7,626 bases of DNA. Source: Candidatus Sungbacteria bacterium RIFCSPHIGHO2_02_FULL_52_23. Its GTDB lineage: Bacteria > Patescibacteriota > Minisyncoccia > Sungbacterales > HO2-52-23. The notes beneath the pieces were generated by a model. That model searched no databases and was not told the origin of the DNA. It saw only the letters and a program-made list of their open reading frames with translations. Shown here in pieces: positions 1 through 6,654 of this stretch. Position 1 is the first letter of the stretch, and every line of letters starts with the position of its first letter. The stretch covers positions 1-7,626 of the forward strand of contig MHQM01000038.1 of the NCBI GenBank assembly GCA_001820655.1, read 5' to 3'. The position numbers and the translations under genes are program-made.

Positions 1-1
1 C

Positions 2-250
2 ATTACTGGGGAAATAAGTTGTCTGCCATATGGTCTTGAATGTATCCTCGTCCTCTATGGGGAAGACGGCAGATATTACGATCTGCAAAATATAAACCAT
101 GAAAGCGTAATCGCCGCAGGAGGGATCAACCATGGACAGCGGGTTACCGTATCCGGCACACTGATTTCGCCGACTCCGGACATTGCCTTGCGTGATTATG
201 ACATCGCCGGATCTATTGATATCGCTTCCTATATTGCCGCGCCGCGATAA
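2..250 (+). CDS. C-terminal fragment of an OB-fold-like protein (5' end outside window)
   Basis: An open frame runs from the left edge to TAA at 248-250 and gives 82 residues with no start inside the window, so only the C-terminus is present. The visible part alternates short beta-like stretches with glycines and ends in ITGEI...YYDLQN...GGINHGQRVTVSGTLISP. The 'hGQRVTVSGTL' stretch, with a 'YGEDGRYYDLQ' hairpin before it, is the pattern seen in small OB-fold domains, where a strand follows a G-x-x-V-x-V-x-G-x-L core. I infer an OB-like beta barrel, but I cannot name a family or ligand. The next gene starts 17 bp downstream on the same strand, so it is probably the upstream member of the glycosyltransferase-recG unit. 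A secreted or membrane-anchored protein is possible, but the N-terminus that would show this is missing. Confidence 0.6.
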   Translation: MTGEISCLPYGLECILVLYGEDGRYYDLQNINHESVIAAGGINHGQRVTVSGTLISPTPDIALRDYDIAGSIDIASYIAAPR

Positions 251-267
251 ATCCATATATTCTCCTC

Positions 268-1821
268 ATGCGCCGTCAGACGATTCCTCTTGTTGTTATC
301 AGCGCTATTGTCCTGTTCCAACTCCTGACGGGACTCTGGCACATCAAAGACCCCTTTATTGACGGGCGCTACCACTACAATTGGAATCCTCCGTTCTGGC
401 TGATCAATGCCGAGGCGACCAACCGCGTGGGCATCGCGCATAGCTTCTTTGGCGTCGTCAGCGGTGTAGCCGATACTCCAGGCGTGGGTGCCGAAGCGAC
501 TGCATATTATGAAAGCCACCCCCAGCTCATCGGGCCGCTTTTTGCGCTGTGGACGCGCGTCATGGGCTATAGCGAATGGTCGCCGCGCCTGTTGTCGCTT
601 CTGCTCATCGCGGGGACGACGCTGATATTTTTCACAGCCTTGCGCGTGATTTTCGGATGGCGATTTGCGACAGGGTTTGCGGCGATATTCGTTCAGCTTC
701 CGCTGATCTTTGTGTACGGCAAGATGCTCAATCACGAGCCGCTCGTGCTTTTTTTCATCGCCGTTTCGTTTTGGGGATTTGTCAAAGTCATACGCGTAGC
801 ACCTTACGGCCTGCCTCTGCTGATCACCGGCATCCTCGGCATGGCGCTGTCCGACTGGTCTGGGTTTGTCTTCGGAGGACTTTTTATGCTGATCATGTTG
901 GCTCCTCCGCTCGGGCGCGCTCGCGCTATCCGCCGCGCGGCACTCTGGATATGCGCGACACTTCTCCTCGGCCTCGCGATCTTTTTTATACAAAGCTATC
1001 TGCAAAAGGCGTCTCTTGGCGTCGCGGCTCCGGACTTGGGCGCATTTATGGCGCGCTACATGGATCTCTGGCGCTATCGCTCGGGACAGGAGACTACAAT
1101 CCCGTGGCACATATGGCTCGGCAAAGAACTGATCTTTGTAAACAGAAACTACTCGCTCATTTTGTGGATCGCCGGTATGGCCGGACTTGGCGGCGCGCTC
1201 ATCAAAAAAAGTAAATTGGCGATGTCGCCCGAAAGAATGGCGGCAGTGTGGTTTTTCATCGCCATAGTAGTAGGTCAGATGTTTTATCTCGTCTCGCTCA
1301 AGCAGGCGACATTTATCCACCTCTACTACCAATATTTCTTTTCTCTGCCGGTAGCATTTGGCACGGTACTCCTGCTTGACCGCATCGCCGGATCAGTACG
1401 CTCCGTACAAAATCGCCACCGCGTACTGCTCGCCGCAGCCGCCGCGATCACTCTTGCATCGGGACTCTACAGCGTGCACGTCTACACCCGTCTCCTCACC
1501 AAAGAAATGTGGGGCGACCGCTCGGATATAGCGCTCGTGCGCTCCCTGCGCGATCTGCCCAAAGACGCACGTATCATTGTCGCGGATAATCAGACGGCGC
1601 TTGATTGGTTTGCAAACCCGAATATCATTTACTACGCAGGCAGAGCGCCCGAGCGGTTTACGCTTGCCGAAGTGCCGCATGCCCCGTACCAGATCGTCCC
1701 CGCCAGTATGGCCCCTGCTTTAACGAAACTCCTCATAAGCGGAAAAGCATACGGCGTGGCGATGCCAACGGACACTCTTGGTTGTTCCACGCATTTCTGC
1801 CTCCTGCATCTGCATGAATAA
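268..1821 (+). CDS. Polytopic GT-C-type glycosyltransferase (GT39/PMT_2/ArnT-like)
   Basis: A 517-residue membrane protein. Hydrophobic segments are visible at about residues 5-24, 107-125, 135-150, 157-175, 182-212, 225-242, 294-312, 325-343, 355-372 and 385-402, and a soluble C-terminal part runs from about 410 to 517. The first extracytoplasmic loop has acidic residues (KDPFIDGRYHYNW, D28/D32), where GT-C enzymes carry their catalytic or metal-binding acid. Residues 84-112 (HPQLIGPLFALW..VMGYSEWSPRLLS) match the 'HPPLyf.L....fG.se...RL' signature of PMT_2/ArnT-like proteins. HLYYQYFFSLP at 351-361 matches the late 'H.YYllplP' motif. The family moves a sugar from a polyprenyl-phosphate donor to an acceptor outside the membrane; donor and acceptor here are unknown. 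ATG 268 is the first canonical start after an in-frame stop at 217-219, and no Shine-Dalgarno sequence is visible. The gene follows the OB-like gene by 17 bp and overlaps recG by 8 bp. It could instead be a flippase-like or other GT-C member. Confidence 0.8.
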   Translation: MRRQTIPLVVISAIVLFQLLTGLWHIKDPFIDGRYHYNWNPPFWLINAEATNRVGIAHSFFGVVSGVADTPGVGAEATAYYESHPQLIGPLFALWTRVMGYSEWSPRLLSLLLIAGTTLIFFTALRVIFGWRFATGFAAIFVQLPLIFVYGKMLNHEPLVLFFIAVSFWGFVKVIRVAPYGLPLLITGILGMALSDWSGFVFGGLFMLIMLAPPLGRARAIRRAALWICATLLLGLAIFFIQSYLQKASLGVAAPDLGAFMARYMDLWRYRSGQETTIPWHIWLGKELIFVNRNYSLILWIAGMAGLGGALIKKSKLAMSPERMAAVWFFIAIVVGQMFYLVSLKQATFIHLYYQYFFSLPVAFGTVLLLDRIAGSVRSVQNRHRVLLAAAAAITLASGLYSVHVYTRLLTKEMWGDRSDIALVRSLRDLPKDARIIVADNQTALDWFANPNIIYYAGRAPERFTLAEVPHAPYQIVPASMAPALTKLLISGKAYGVAMPTDTLGCSTHFCLLHLHE

Positions 1822-3982
1822 TCCCGCCCAGAAGCAGATGCGCGCGCCAATACTTGATGCGCCCATCGCGTCATTACCCAAAGTATCACGCGCGATCCTG
1901 CCGGCACTCAAGCGCCTCGGCATTGAGACGCTCCGCGATCTCCTGTTTCATTTTCCGGCGCGCTACGAAGAGTTTCCCGCCGAGCGCCCGATTGCGCGGG
2001 TCGCGGCGGGGGAGAGTGTTACGATCAAAGGCGTTATACAGCGCATTTCAGGATTTCGCACTCCGCGCAAAGGCATGCACATCACGGAAGCCGCGATTGC
2101 CGACGCAAGCGGCATGATCCAAGCCGTCTGGTTTAACCAGAGATTCCTTGAGCAAAATCTGAAAGAGGGGAGCATCGTACGGCTCTCGGGTAAAGTTGTA
2201 CGCGGCACGCGCGGCCTCACGCTCCAAAATCCCTCGCATGAAAAAGTGACAAGCGATCTGCGACAGGCGACAGGGTCGTCAGATACTCACACCGAAGGTC
2301 TTGTTGCCATTTATCCGGAAACATACGGCATCACTTCCCGATGGCTACGGTTTCTCATCCGCACCTATATCGGTGCTACATCAGACATGCCCGATCCTCT
2401 CCCGCAGGAAACACTCGCGCGGCACGGCCTGCCACCGCTCACGTCAGCACTTCGCGCGATCCACACTCCCGACACGCGCGAGTCAGCATTGCGCGCCGAG
2501 AAGCGATTTATTTTTGAGGAGATGCTTCTCCTGCAGATGCACTCGCTTCGCGAGCGCGCGCGGCTCAAAGCGCGCCGCGCGCGCGAAATCCCTTTTGACG
2601 TACCTCTGGTAAAAGAATTTGTGATATCCTTGCCGTTTCGCCTCACCGACGCACAGCGGCGTGCGATCTGGGAGATTGGACATGACATGGCAAAAGACCA
2701 GCCCATGAACCGCCTGCTTGAAGGCGACGTCGGATCAGGCAAGACCGTAGTCGCCGCCGCGGCCGCCCTGCTTGCGGTACGCGCAGGCGGCCGGGTCGCC
2801 TGCATGGCGCCAACCGAGATCCTCGCGCGCCAGCATCACGCGACATTTACGAGTATCTTAGCGCCCTTTCATGCCACCATCGGCCTGCTCACCGGAGCAA
2901 AAAAAGAGTATGGCGCGCTCACGGATATCGTCATCGGCACTCACGCGCTCCTACACCGCGAAAAAGATTTTGCCGATTTCAATCTTGTAATCGTGGACGA
3001 ACAGCACCGCTTCGGAGTCAGCCAACGCGCCGCTCTCACAAGGAATAAGGAATTAGGAATAAGGAATAATGATAAAAGTGGTCATCCCATAATTCATAAT
3101 TCACAATTCCTTCTTCCTCATTTCCTGTCCATGACCGCGACTCCCATCCCGCGCACACTCGCACTCGCCGTATACGGCGACCTTGATCTCTCTTTGCTTG
3201 ACGAAATGCCGCAAAATAGAAAAGAGATCATCACGCGGATCGTGTCACCCGGCAAACGCCGCGAAGCCTACGCATTCATCCGTGCGGAAGTTTCCCGCGG
3301 AAGGCAGGCATTTGTCATATGTCCGAGGATTGAGACGCCGAATCAAGAAGCAAGAATTAAGAATCAGGAAGGACAGCAAAAATCTCTCCTTGCGGCCGAA
3401 GTAAAGACCGTAATGGACGAATACAAAAAACTCACGACCGAGATTTTTCCCGATCTCCGCATCGCAATGCTGCACGGCCGTATGAAAGCAAAAGAAAAAG
3501 ACGCGATCATGCAAAAATTCCGCAGTCGCGATACCGACATCCTTGTTTCAACCTCCGTCATTGAAGTCGGCGTGGATATACCCAACGCCACCATTATGAT
3601 GATAGAGGGTGCGGATCGTTTCGGCCTGGCGCAACTGCATCAGTTCCGCGGCAGAGTCGGCAGGGGAAGCGATCAATCGTACTGCTTTTTATTTCCCACG
3701 GAAGACGGTGCTGTGTCACGGCGCCTGCATGCGGTGGCTAATGCCAAAAACGGATTTGAGCTCGCAGAAAAGGATCTGGCAATCCGCGGCCCGGGAGATA
3801 TCTTCGGCACACGCCAATGGGGCGAAGCCGGCCTTGCGATCCGCGGCGTGCGCGATCCCAAGCTCGTCCGCGACGTACGACAGGAAGCAGTGGAGCTCGT
3901 CAAAAAAAGTCCCGATCTTTCAGCATATCCCGCGCTCGCGGAACGCCTCGCCCGCATGGAGAAGACCTTGCATCTGGAATAA
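1814..3982 (+). CDS. recG: ATP-dependent DNA helicase RecG
   Basis: A 722-residue RecG, the superfamily 2 translocase that remodels stalled replication forks and branch-migrates Holliday junctions. An N-terminal wedge/OB region (about 60-140) precedes the helicase core. The core shows motif I GDVGSGKT (304-311), PTEILARQH (333-341), motif II DEQHRFG (395-401), motif III MTATPIPRTL (440-449), motif V STSVIEVGVDIP (579-590), motif VI QLHQFRGRVGRG (607-618), and the RecG-specific GDIFGTRQWG (661-670) in the TRG region. E. coli RecG is about 693 residues. Much of the extra length lies in two insertions at about 410-434 and 509-523, both made of AT-rich repeat DNA. I chose ATG 1814, which overlaps the upstream stop TAA (1819-1821). 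ATG 1838 is also possible. A TTG at 1778 would extend the protein by 12 unconvincing residues (MVVPRISASCIC). No Shine-Dalgarno is seen, so translation may be coupled to the upstream gene. The key catalytic residues are all intact. Confidence 0.96.
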   Translation: MNNPAQKQMRAPILDAPIASLPKVSRAILPALKRLGIETLRDLLFHFPARYEEFPAERPIARVAAGESVTIKGVIQRISGFRTPRKGMHITEAAIADASGMIQAVWFNQRFLEQNLKEGSIVRLSGKVVRGTRGLTLQNPSHEKVTSDLRQATGSSDTHTEGLVAIYPETYGITSRWLRFLIRTYIGATSDMPDPLPQETLARHGLPPLTSALRAIHTPDTRESALRAEKRFIFEEMLLLQMHSLRERARLKARRAREIPFDVPLVKEFVISLPFRLTDAQRRAIWEIGHDMAKDQPMNRLLEGDVGSGKTVVAAAAALLAVRAGGRVACMAPTEILARQHHATFTSILAPFHATIGLLTGAKKEYGALTDIVIGTHALLHREKDFADFNLVIVDEQHRFGVSQRAALTRNKELGIRNNDKSGHPIIHNSQFLLPHFLSMTATPIPRTLALAVYGDLDLSLLDEMPQNRKEIITRIVSPGKRREAYAFIRAEVSRGRQAFVICPRIETPNQEARIKNQEGQQKSLLAAEVKTVMDEYKKLTTEIFPDLRIAMLHGRMKAKEKDAIMQKFRSRDTDILVSTSVIEVGVDIPNATIMMIEGADRFGLAQLHQFRGRVGRGSDQSYCFLFPTEDGAVSRRLHAVANAKNGFELAEKDLAIRGPGDIFGTRQWGEAGLAIRGVRDPKLVRDVRQEAVELVKKSPDLSAYPALAERLARMEKTLHLE
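3041..3118 (+). repeat. AT-rich imperfect inverted-repeat element in frame inside recG
   Basis: Arms at 3042-3071 and 3088-3117 are inverted copies matching at 24 of 30 positions, plus one more outer pair (3041/3118), around a 16-nt loop. Each arm is built from reiterated GGAATAAGGAAT / GAATTATG-like words. The composition is sharply AT-rich against GC-rich flanks. The element is read without a stop as RecG residues about 410-436 (RNKELGIRNND...NSQFLLPH), between motifs II and III. Compared from memory with E. coli RecG, the stretch is about 16 residues longer. It resembles in principle the protein-coding palindromic elements known in Rickettsia, but the sequence is different and I know no name for it. 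Confidence 0.7.
3340..3372 (+). repeat. Second AT-rich repeat-like insertion in recG (half-element)
   Basis: Reiterated words GAATCAAGAAGCAAGAATTAAGAATCAGGAAGG lie inside recG and encode NQEARIKNQEG (about 510-520), right after the motif-IV-region strand ICPRIE. The vocabulary (GAAT/TAAG/GGAA) resembles one arm of the element at 3041-3118, but no matching inverted arm follows. RecG proteins usually have a shorter acidic loop here, so this looks like a decayed or partial copy tolerated in a surface loop. The assignment rests on composition and word similarity only. Confidence 0.4.
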
Positions 3983-4000
3983 TGCTCGTCCCAAAATGAA

Positions 4001-4025
4001 TGAAGTCGGGGCAAGCCCGACTTCA
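4001..4025. terminator. Hairpin between convergent recG and the 84-residue gene
   Basis: A perfect 10-bp stem (4001-4010 with 4016-4025, TGAAGTCGGG/CCCGACTTCA) encloses a 5-nt loop. On the minus strand it begins 3 bp after the stop codon of the 84-residue gene and is followed by a T-rich run (ATTCATTTT), which fits a Rho-independent terminator for that gene. On the plus strand it lies 18 bp after the recG stop, but no T-tract follows, so termination of recG here is less certain. Confidence 0.65.
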
Positions 4026-4028
4026 GCG

Positions 4029-4283
4029 TTACAGATGCGCAAGAGAGACATCTTCAAGTATCCGGCGGTCTTTGGTTTCGCGCCGAACACAACAAAATGT
4101 GCTTCGCTCGCCCTCTATCACCCTATCCTGCACGCGACAGCGCCTGCAGAAATCCTCTATCACATGTACGCACTTGCCGTCCGGCCCGCGCGGTACTCTG
4201 CGTTCGCCGACTCTCATCGGCCATGCGCACAGTGTCCCGTCCGACCGCTCTTTCTGGCACTCAAAAACATGAAAGATCTGCAT
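4029..4283 (-). CDS. Small Cys-rich hypothetical protein, 84 residues
   Basis: I do not recognise the family. The gene is supported by context rather than homology. An AAGGAGG Shine-Dalgarno (minus strand, at 4289-4295) lies 5 nt before the ATG, and a strong hairpin with a T-rich tail follows directly after TAA. The 84-residue product has seven cysteines (9, 19, 38, 46, 49, 64, 65), including a CRRC knuckle at 46-49 and histidines at 5 and 40, so metal binding (a zinc-ribbon-like fold) is plausible but unproven. It is rich in Arg and Asp/Glu, and no membrane segment or signal peptide is seen, so a cytoplasmic protein is likely. It lies downstream of the ftsH-hypothetical-tRNA block on the same strand, about 100 bp beyond the tRNA, and could be cotranscribed or have its own weak promoter in the gap. 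Overlapping plus-strand open frames lack a comparable ribosome binding site. Confidence 0.65.
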   Translation of the reverse strand: MQIFHVFECQKERSDGTLCAWPMRVGERRVPRGPDGKCVHVIEDFCRRCRVQDRVIEGERSTFCCVRRETKDRRILEDVSLAHL

Positions 4284-4329
4284 CTGTCCCTCCTTTTGGA
4301 ATAATGTCCTCCCTCCGATACAAAACTAC

Positions 4330-4348
4330 ATTATGCGTTCGGCATAAT
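4330..4348. other. Short AT-rich palindrome between tRNA and 84-residue gene
   Basis: ATTATGC (4330-4336) and GCATAAT (4342-4348) form a perfect 7-bp inverted repeat with a 5-nt loop. On the minus strand it is followed by GTAGTTTTG, so it could be a weak terminator after the tRNA. Alternatively, CATAAT within it could be a -10 hexamer for the 84-residue gene, although I see no good -35 at the right distance. The role is undecided. Confidence 0.3.
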
Positions 4349-4386
4349 CAAATGTTACTTTTTCTCTTTACAATTCTTATAGAAAA

Positions 4387-4457
4387 TGCGCCTAGAGGGA
4401 ATCGAACCCCCGCTAGCTGTGTATAAGACAGCCGCTCTACCATTAAGCTATAGGCGC
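4387..4457 (-). tRNA. tRNA-Ile, anticodon UAU
   Basis: The minus strand folds into a complete cloverleaf of 71 nt including the discriminator. The acceptor stem is GCGCCTA/TAGGCGC. The D-arm is GCTT-AATGGTA-GAGC, the anticodon stem is GCTGT/ACAGC with loop CTTATAC, the variable loop is 4 nt, and the T-arm is GGGGG-TTCGATT-CCCTC (one G-T pair). The anticodon UAU (complement at 4423-4425) reads AUA isoleucine codons. A37, discriminator A73, U12-A23 and C4-G69 agree with features reported for isoleucine tRNAs, although position 38 is C. No 3' CCA is encoded, so a CCA-adding enzyme must supply it. The 5' end lies 9 bp after the stop of the 117-residue gene, which suggests cotranscription with ftsH and processing by RNase P. 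AUA codons are used in the neighbouring genes. Confidence 0.9.
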
Positions 4458-4466
4458 TCGTATGTA

Positions 4467-4820
4467 CTATCCCGATGTGATACCAAGGACGATATTGAAC
4501 TCAAGTTCGATTCGCTGAAGATCTTCTACAAGTCTATGCATCATCCTGCTTTTTGCGTTTATATCATCTCCGCCTGTGGCGGAGATTCGTTCCATTTTGT
4601 CTTCAAAGTATCGCTGGATGCCTGTAACTGGCGGACTGCTCAAACTATCAATATCTGCAAGATTCGGACTCTCGGCTGCCACAGCCGGATCCATCTTCAA
4701 CTTTTCCCGCAAAGATCGCCACTGCTGGCTCATCCTCTGCGCGATTGCCAAAGCTTCCTGATGATACTGATTGAAACGCTCTTCAGGAGATTCGACTGTA
4801 TGCGGCGTTAATTCGCGCAT
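4467..4820 (-). CDS. Hypothetical helical protein downstream of ftsH, 117 residues
   Basis: I recognise no family. It starts at ATG 4820-4818, 10 bp after the ftsH stop and in the same direction, and ends in TAG only 9 bp before the tRNA. No Shine-Dalgarno is visible, so translation probably depends on ftsH readthrough or coupling. The product looks mostly alpha-helical and soluble: amphipathic helices at about residues 10-42 (SPEERFNQYHQEALAIAQRM) and 66-80 and 88-112 (MMHRLVEDLQRIELEFNIVL), with a Pro/Ser-rich linker at about 44-64. No cysteines, signal peptide or membrane span are seen. A perfect 9-bp hairpin lies within the gene and encodes about residues 79-85 (SATGGDD). A role linked to FtsH is possible from position alone. 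Confidence 0.7.
   Translation of the reverse strand: MRELTPHTVESPEERFNQYHQEALAIAQRMSQQWRSLREKLKMDPAVAAESPNLADIDSLSSPPVTGIQRYFEDKMERISATGGDDINAKSRMMHRLVEDLQRIELEFNIVLGITSG
4566..4586. repeat. Perfect palindromic hairpin inside the 117-residue gene
   Basis: ATCTCCGCC and GGCGGAGAT form a perfect 9-bp stem with a 3-nt loop (TGT on plus, ACA on minus). It is GC-rich at the loop end and lies in the coding region, so it is not an end-of-gene terminator. It could be a dispersed short palindrome that entered the gene in frame, or a chance structure. Confidence 0.5.
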
Positions 4821-4830
4821 AATATCAACT

Positions 4831-6654
4831 TTATACTTTCTCTTTCACTATCGTATTAAACGCTTCGCGCTCTATTGTCTCTTTTTCTATCAGGACTGCG
4901 GCGATTGCATCCAGCGTCTCGCGCCGGCGGGTCAAAACCTTTTTGGCACGCTCAAACGCTTCATCCATCAGGCGCTTTATTTCGCCGTCAATCATGCGCG
5001 CGGTCTCCTCGGAGTAGTTGCGGCTGGTCCCAAGCTCGCGGCCGAGAAATATCATCTCCTCCTGCTCGCCAAAGGTCATCGGTCCCACTTTGTCGGACAT
5101 ACCGAACCGCGTGACCAGACTCCGCGCCAAGTCAGTCGCTTTTTTGAGATCATCGTGCGGCCCTGTCGTAAGCTCATTGAATACCAGCTTCTCTGCGGCG
5201 TAGCCACCTAGGGCTGACGCAAGCTCATCAAGAAAATACGATCGCGTATAAAGATGCCTGTCCTCGCTCGGCAATTTCATCGTGTACCCTGCGGCGCGGC
5301 CGCGCGAGACAATAGATACTTTGTGCACGGGATCCGCATGGGGGAGAGAGGCCGCGACGAGTGCATGACCCGCTTCGTGGTATGCGGAAATCTTTTTCTC
5401 CTCCTGCGAGAGCAAATGACTTTTACGCTCGGGTCCGAGCAGGACTTTTTCAATGGACGAGATTAGATCCTGTTGTTCTACTTTCTTGCGGTCTCCACGC
5501 GCGGCGAGGATCGCCGCTTCATTGACGAGATTGGCAAGATCGGCGCCCGAAAACCCGGGTGTCCGCTCCGCGATCACGCGAAGCGTAATTTCGTCCACGA
5601 TGGGCTTGTTGCGCATATGGATTTTGAGTATCTCTTCGCGGTCGTTGATATCGGGGAGATCTAGCACCACGCGGCGGTCAAATCTGCCCGGGCGCAGGAG
5701 CGCTGGATCCAACACATCCGGACGATTTGTAGCGGCCATCACAATCACACGCGCATCGGTCTCCATGCCGTCCATCTCCACCAAAATCTGATTGAGCGTC
5801 TGCTCCCGCTCATCATGCCCTCCGCCGAGTCCTGCCCCGCGGATGCGGCCAATCGCGTCCAGTTCATCAATAAAAATAATCGCGGGCGCGGCTTTTTTGG
5901 CAATACGGAATAAATCTCGCGTGCGCGAGGCGCCAACTCCTACAAACATTTCAATAAACTCCGATGCAGACATATGGAAAAATGGGACTCCACTCTCACC
6001 GCTCACGGCTTTTGCCAAAAGGGTTTTACCGGATCCCGGCGCTCCCATAAGCAAGACGCCTTTTGGAATCTTGGCACCTATATCAAGATACTTTTTCGGA
6101 TTTTTCAAAAAATCCACGACTTCTTTCAATTCCTCCTTGGCTTCTTTGACTCCCGCGACATCCTTAAACGTCGTCTTTTGCGTCTCGCTTTCAGGCGAGA
6201 TAAGCCGCGCGCGGGACTGGCCAAACGTAAACGCCTGCATGGAGCCCTTGTGCACCTGTCTGCCCGTAAACCAGATGAAAAACGCGATCAGGAGCACGGG
6301 CGCTAAAATCGGCAGGAGCACTCCCAGGACAAAGCTCATCCCACTGCTTGATTTCACGGCAATCTGTACGTCTTTGAGTTTGGCGGGCTCTACACCGTAG
6401 TTACGGAGCGTCTCGGTGAGGCCTGCCTCTGCTTCCTTTTGCGCGGACAATTCTTCGCCGTTTTTGAGCTTCACCGCAAGGGATGCATCCACGATATCAA
6501 TCGCCGCGACCTCGCCCGCGTTTATTTTTGCGACAAGGTCGGAAAGAGAGATTTCTTTATCCTGCGCGGTCAAACCCGCCACTGCCGAATAAAGCAGGGA
6601 AATGCCAAGCAGGATGGTAATGGCCCACACCAGGCTTTTGGAAAATTTTTTCAT
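4831..6654 (-). CDS. ftsH: ATP-dependent zinc metalloprotease FtsH
   Basis: A 607-residue membrane-anchored AAA+ protease that unfolds and degrades membrane and some cytosolic proteins as a hexamer. From the N-terminus: membrane segment about 7-28 (LVWAITILLGISLLYSAVAG), extracytoplasmic domain to about 103, second membrane segment about 105-130, Walker A GAPGSGKT (204-211), pore motif FVG (237-239), Walker B IIFIDELDA (259-267), second region of homology ATNRPDVLDPALLRPGRFDR (308-327), zinc site HEAGH (426-430), and third ligand Asp about 502 in TGPHDDLKKAT. The Walker A reads GAPGSGKT where most FtsH proteins have GPPGTGKT, a conservative variant. The length is normal for the family, with a short C-terminal tail. 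I chose ATG 6654-6652 (MKKFSKS...). A TTG 9 bp upstream would add MQC. No clear Shine-Dalgarno is seen. It heads a likely unit with the 117-residue gene and tRNA-Ile. Confidence 0.97.
   Translation of the reverse strand: MKKFSKSLVWAITILLGISLLYSAVAGLTAQDKEISLSDLVAKINAGEVAAIDIVDASLAVKLKNGEELSAQKEAEAGLTETLRNYGVEPAKLKDVQIAVKSSSGMSFVLGVLLPILAPVLLIAFFIWFTGRQVHKGSMQAFTFGQSRARLISPESETQKTTFKDVAGVKEAKEELKEVVDFLKNPKKYLDIGAKIPKGVLLMGAPGSGKTLLAKAVSGESGVPFFHMSASEFIEMFVGVGASRTRDLFRIAKKAAPAIIFIDELDAIGRIRGAGLGGGHDEREQTLNQILVEMDGMETDARVIVMAATNRPDVLDPALLRPGRFDRRVVLDLPDINDREEILKIHMRNKPIVDEITLRVIAERTPGFSGADLANLVNEAAILAARGDRKKVEQQDLISSIEKVLLGPERKSHLLSQEEKKISAYHEAGHALVAASLPHADPVHKVSIVSRGRAAGYTMKLPSEDRHLYTRSYFLDELASALGGYAAEKLVFNELTTGPHDDLKKATDLARSLVTRFGMSDKVGPMTFGEQEEMIFLGRELGTSRNYSEETARMIDGEIKRLMDEAFERAKKVLTRRRETLDAIAAVLIEKETIEREAFNTIVKEKV

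Noticed and set aside
229..1332. 367-residue open frame on the minus strand
   Set aside because: Antisense to the glycosyltransferase gene; the protein is a low-complexity Arg/Lys/Glu-rich mixture with no start signals, whereas the plus-strand frame has clear membrane topology and family motifs.
1778..1813. TTG-initiated 12-residue extension of RecG
   Set aside because: It lies inside the upstream gene and gives MVVPRISASCIC, which does not resemble a RecG N-terminus; ATG 1814 is a better start.
2554..2584. GC-only 10-bp inverted repeat (GCGCGCGCGG/CCGCGCGCGC) in recG
   Set aside because: Explained by a run of Arg/Ala codons (RERARLKARRARE) in the helical linker; alternating GC naturally self-pairs.
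2365..2805. 146-residue minus-strand frame
   Set aside because: Antisense to recG motif I and upstream; Arg/Ser/Ala-rich shadow typical of GC-rich coding DNA.
3609..4304. 231-residue plus-strand frame running from inside recG past its end, and smaller plus-strand frames at 4000-4272 and 4097-4426
   Set aside because: They overlap recG, the hairpin, the 84-residue gene or the tRNA, have random-looking composition and no ribosome binding site; the minus-strand 84-residue frame is better supported.
4386..4811. 141-residue plus-strand frame starting MRLEGIEPP
   Set aside because: Its start is the complement of the tRNA, a well-known source of false 'RLEGIEPP' proteins, and the rest is antisense to the 117-residue gene.
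5453..6400. Plus-strand frames of 112 and 202 residues
   Set aside because: Antisense shadows of the conserved FtsH AAA+ region.
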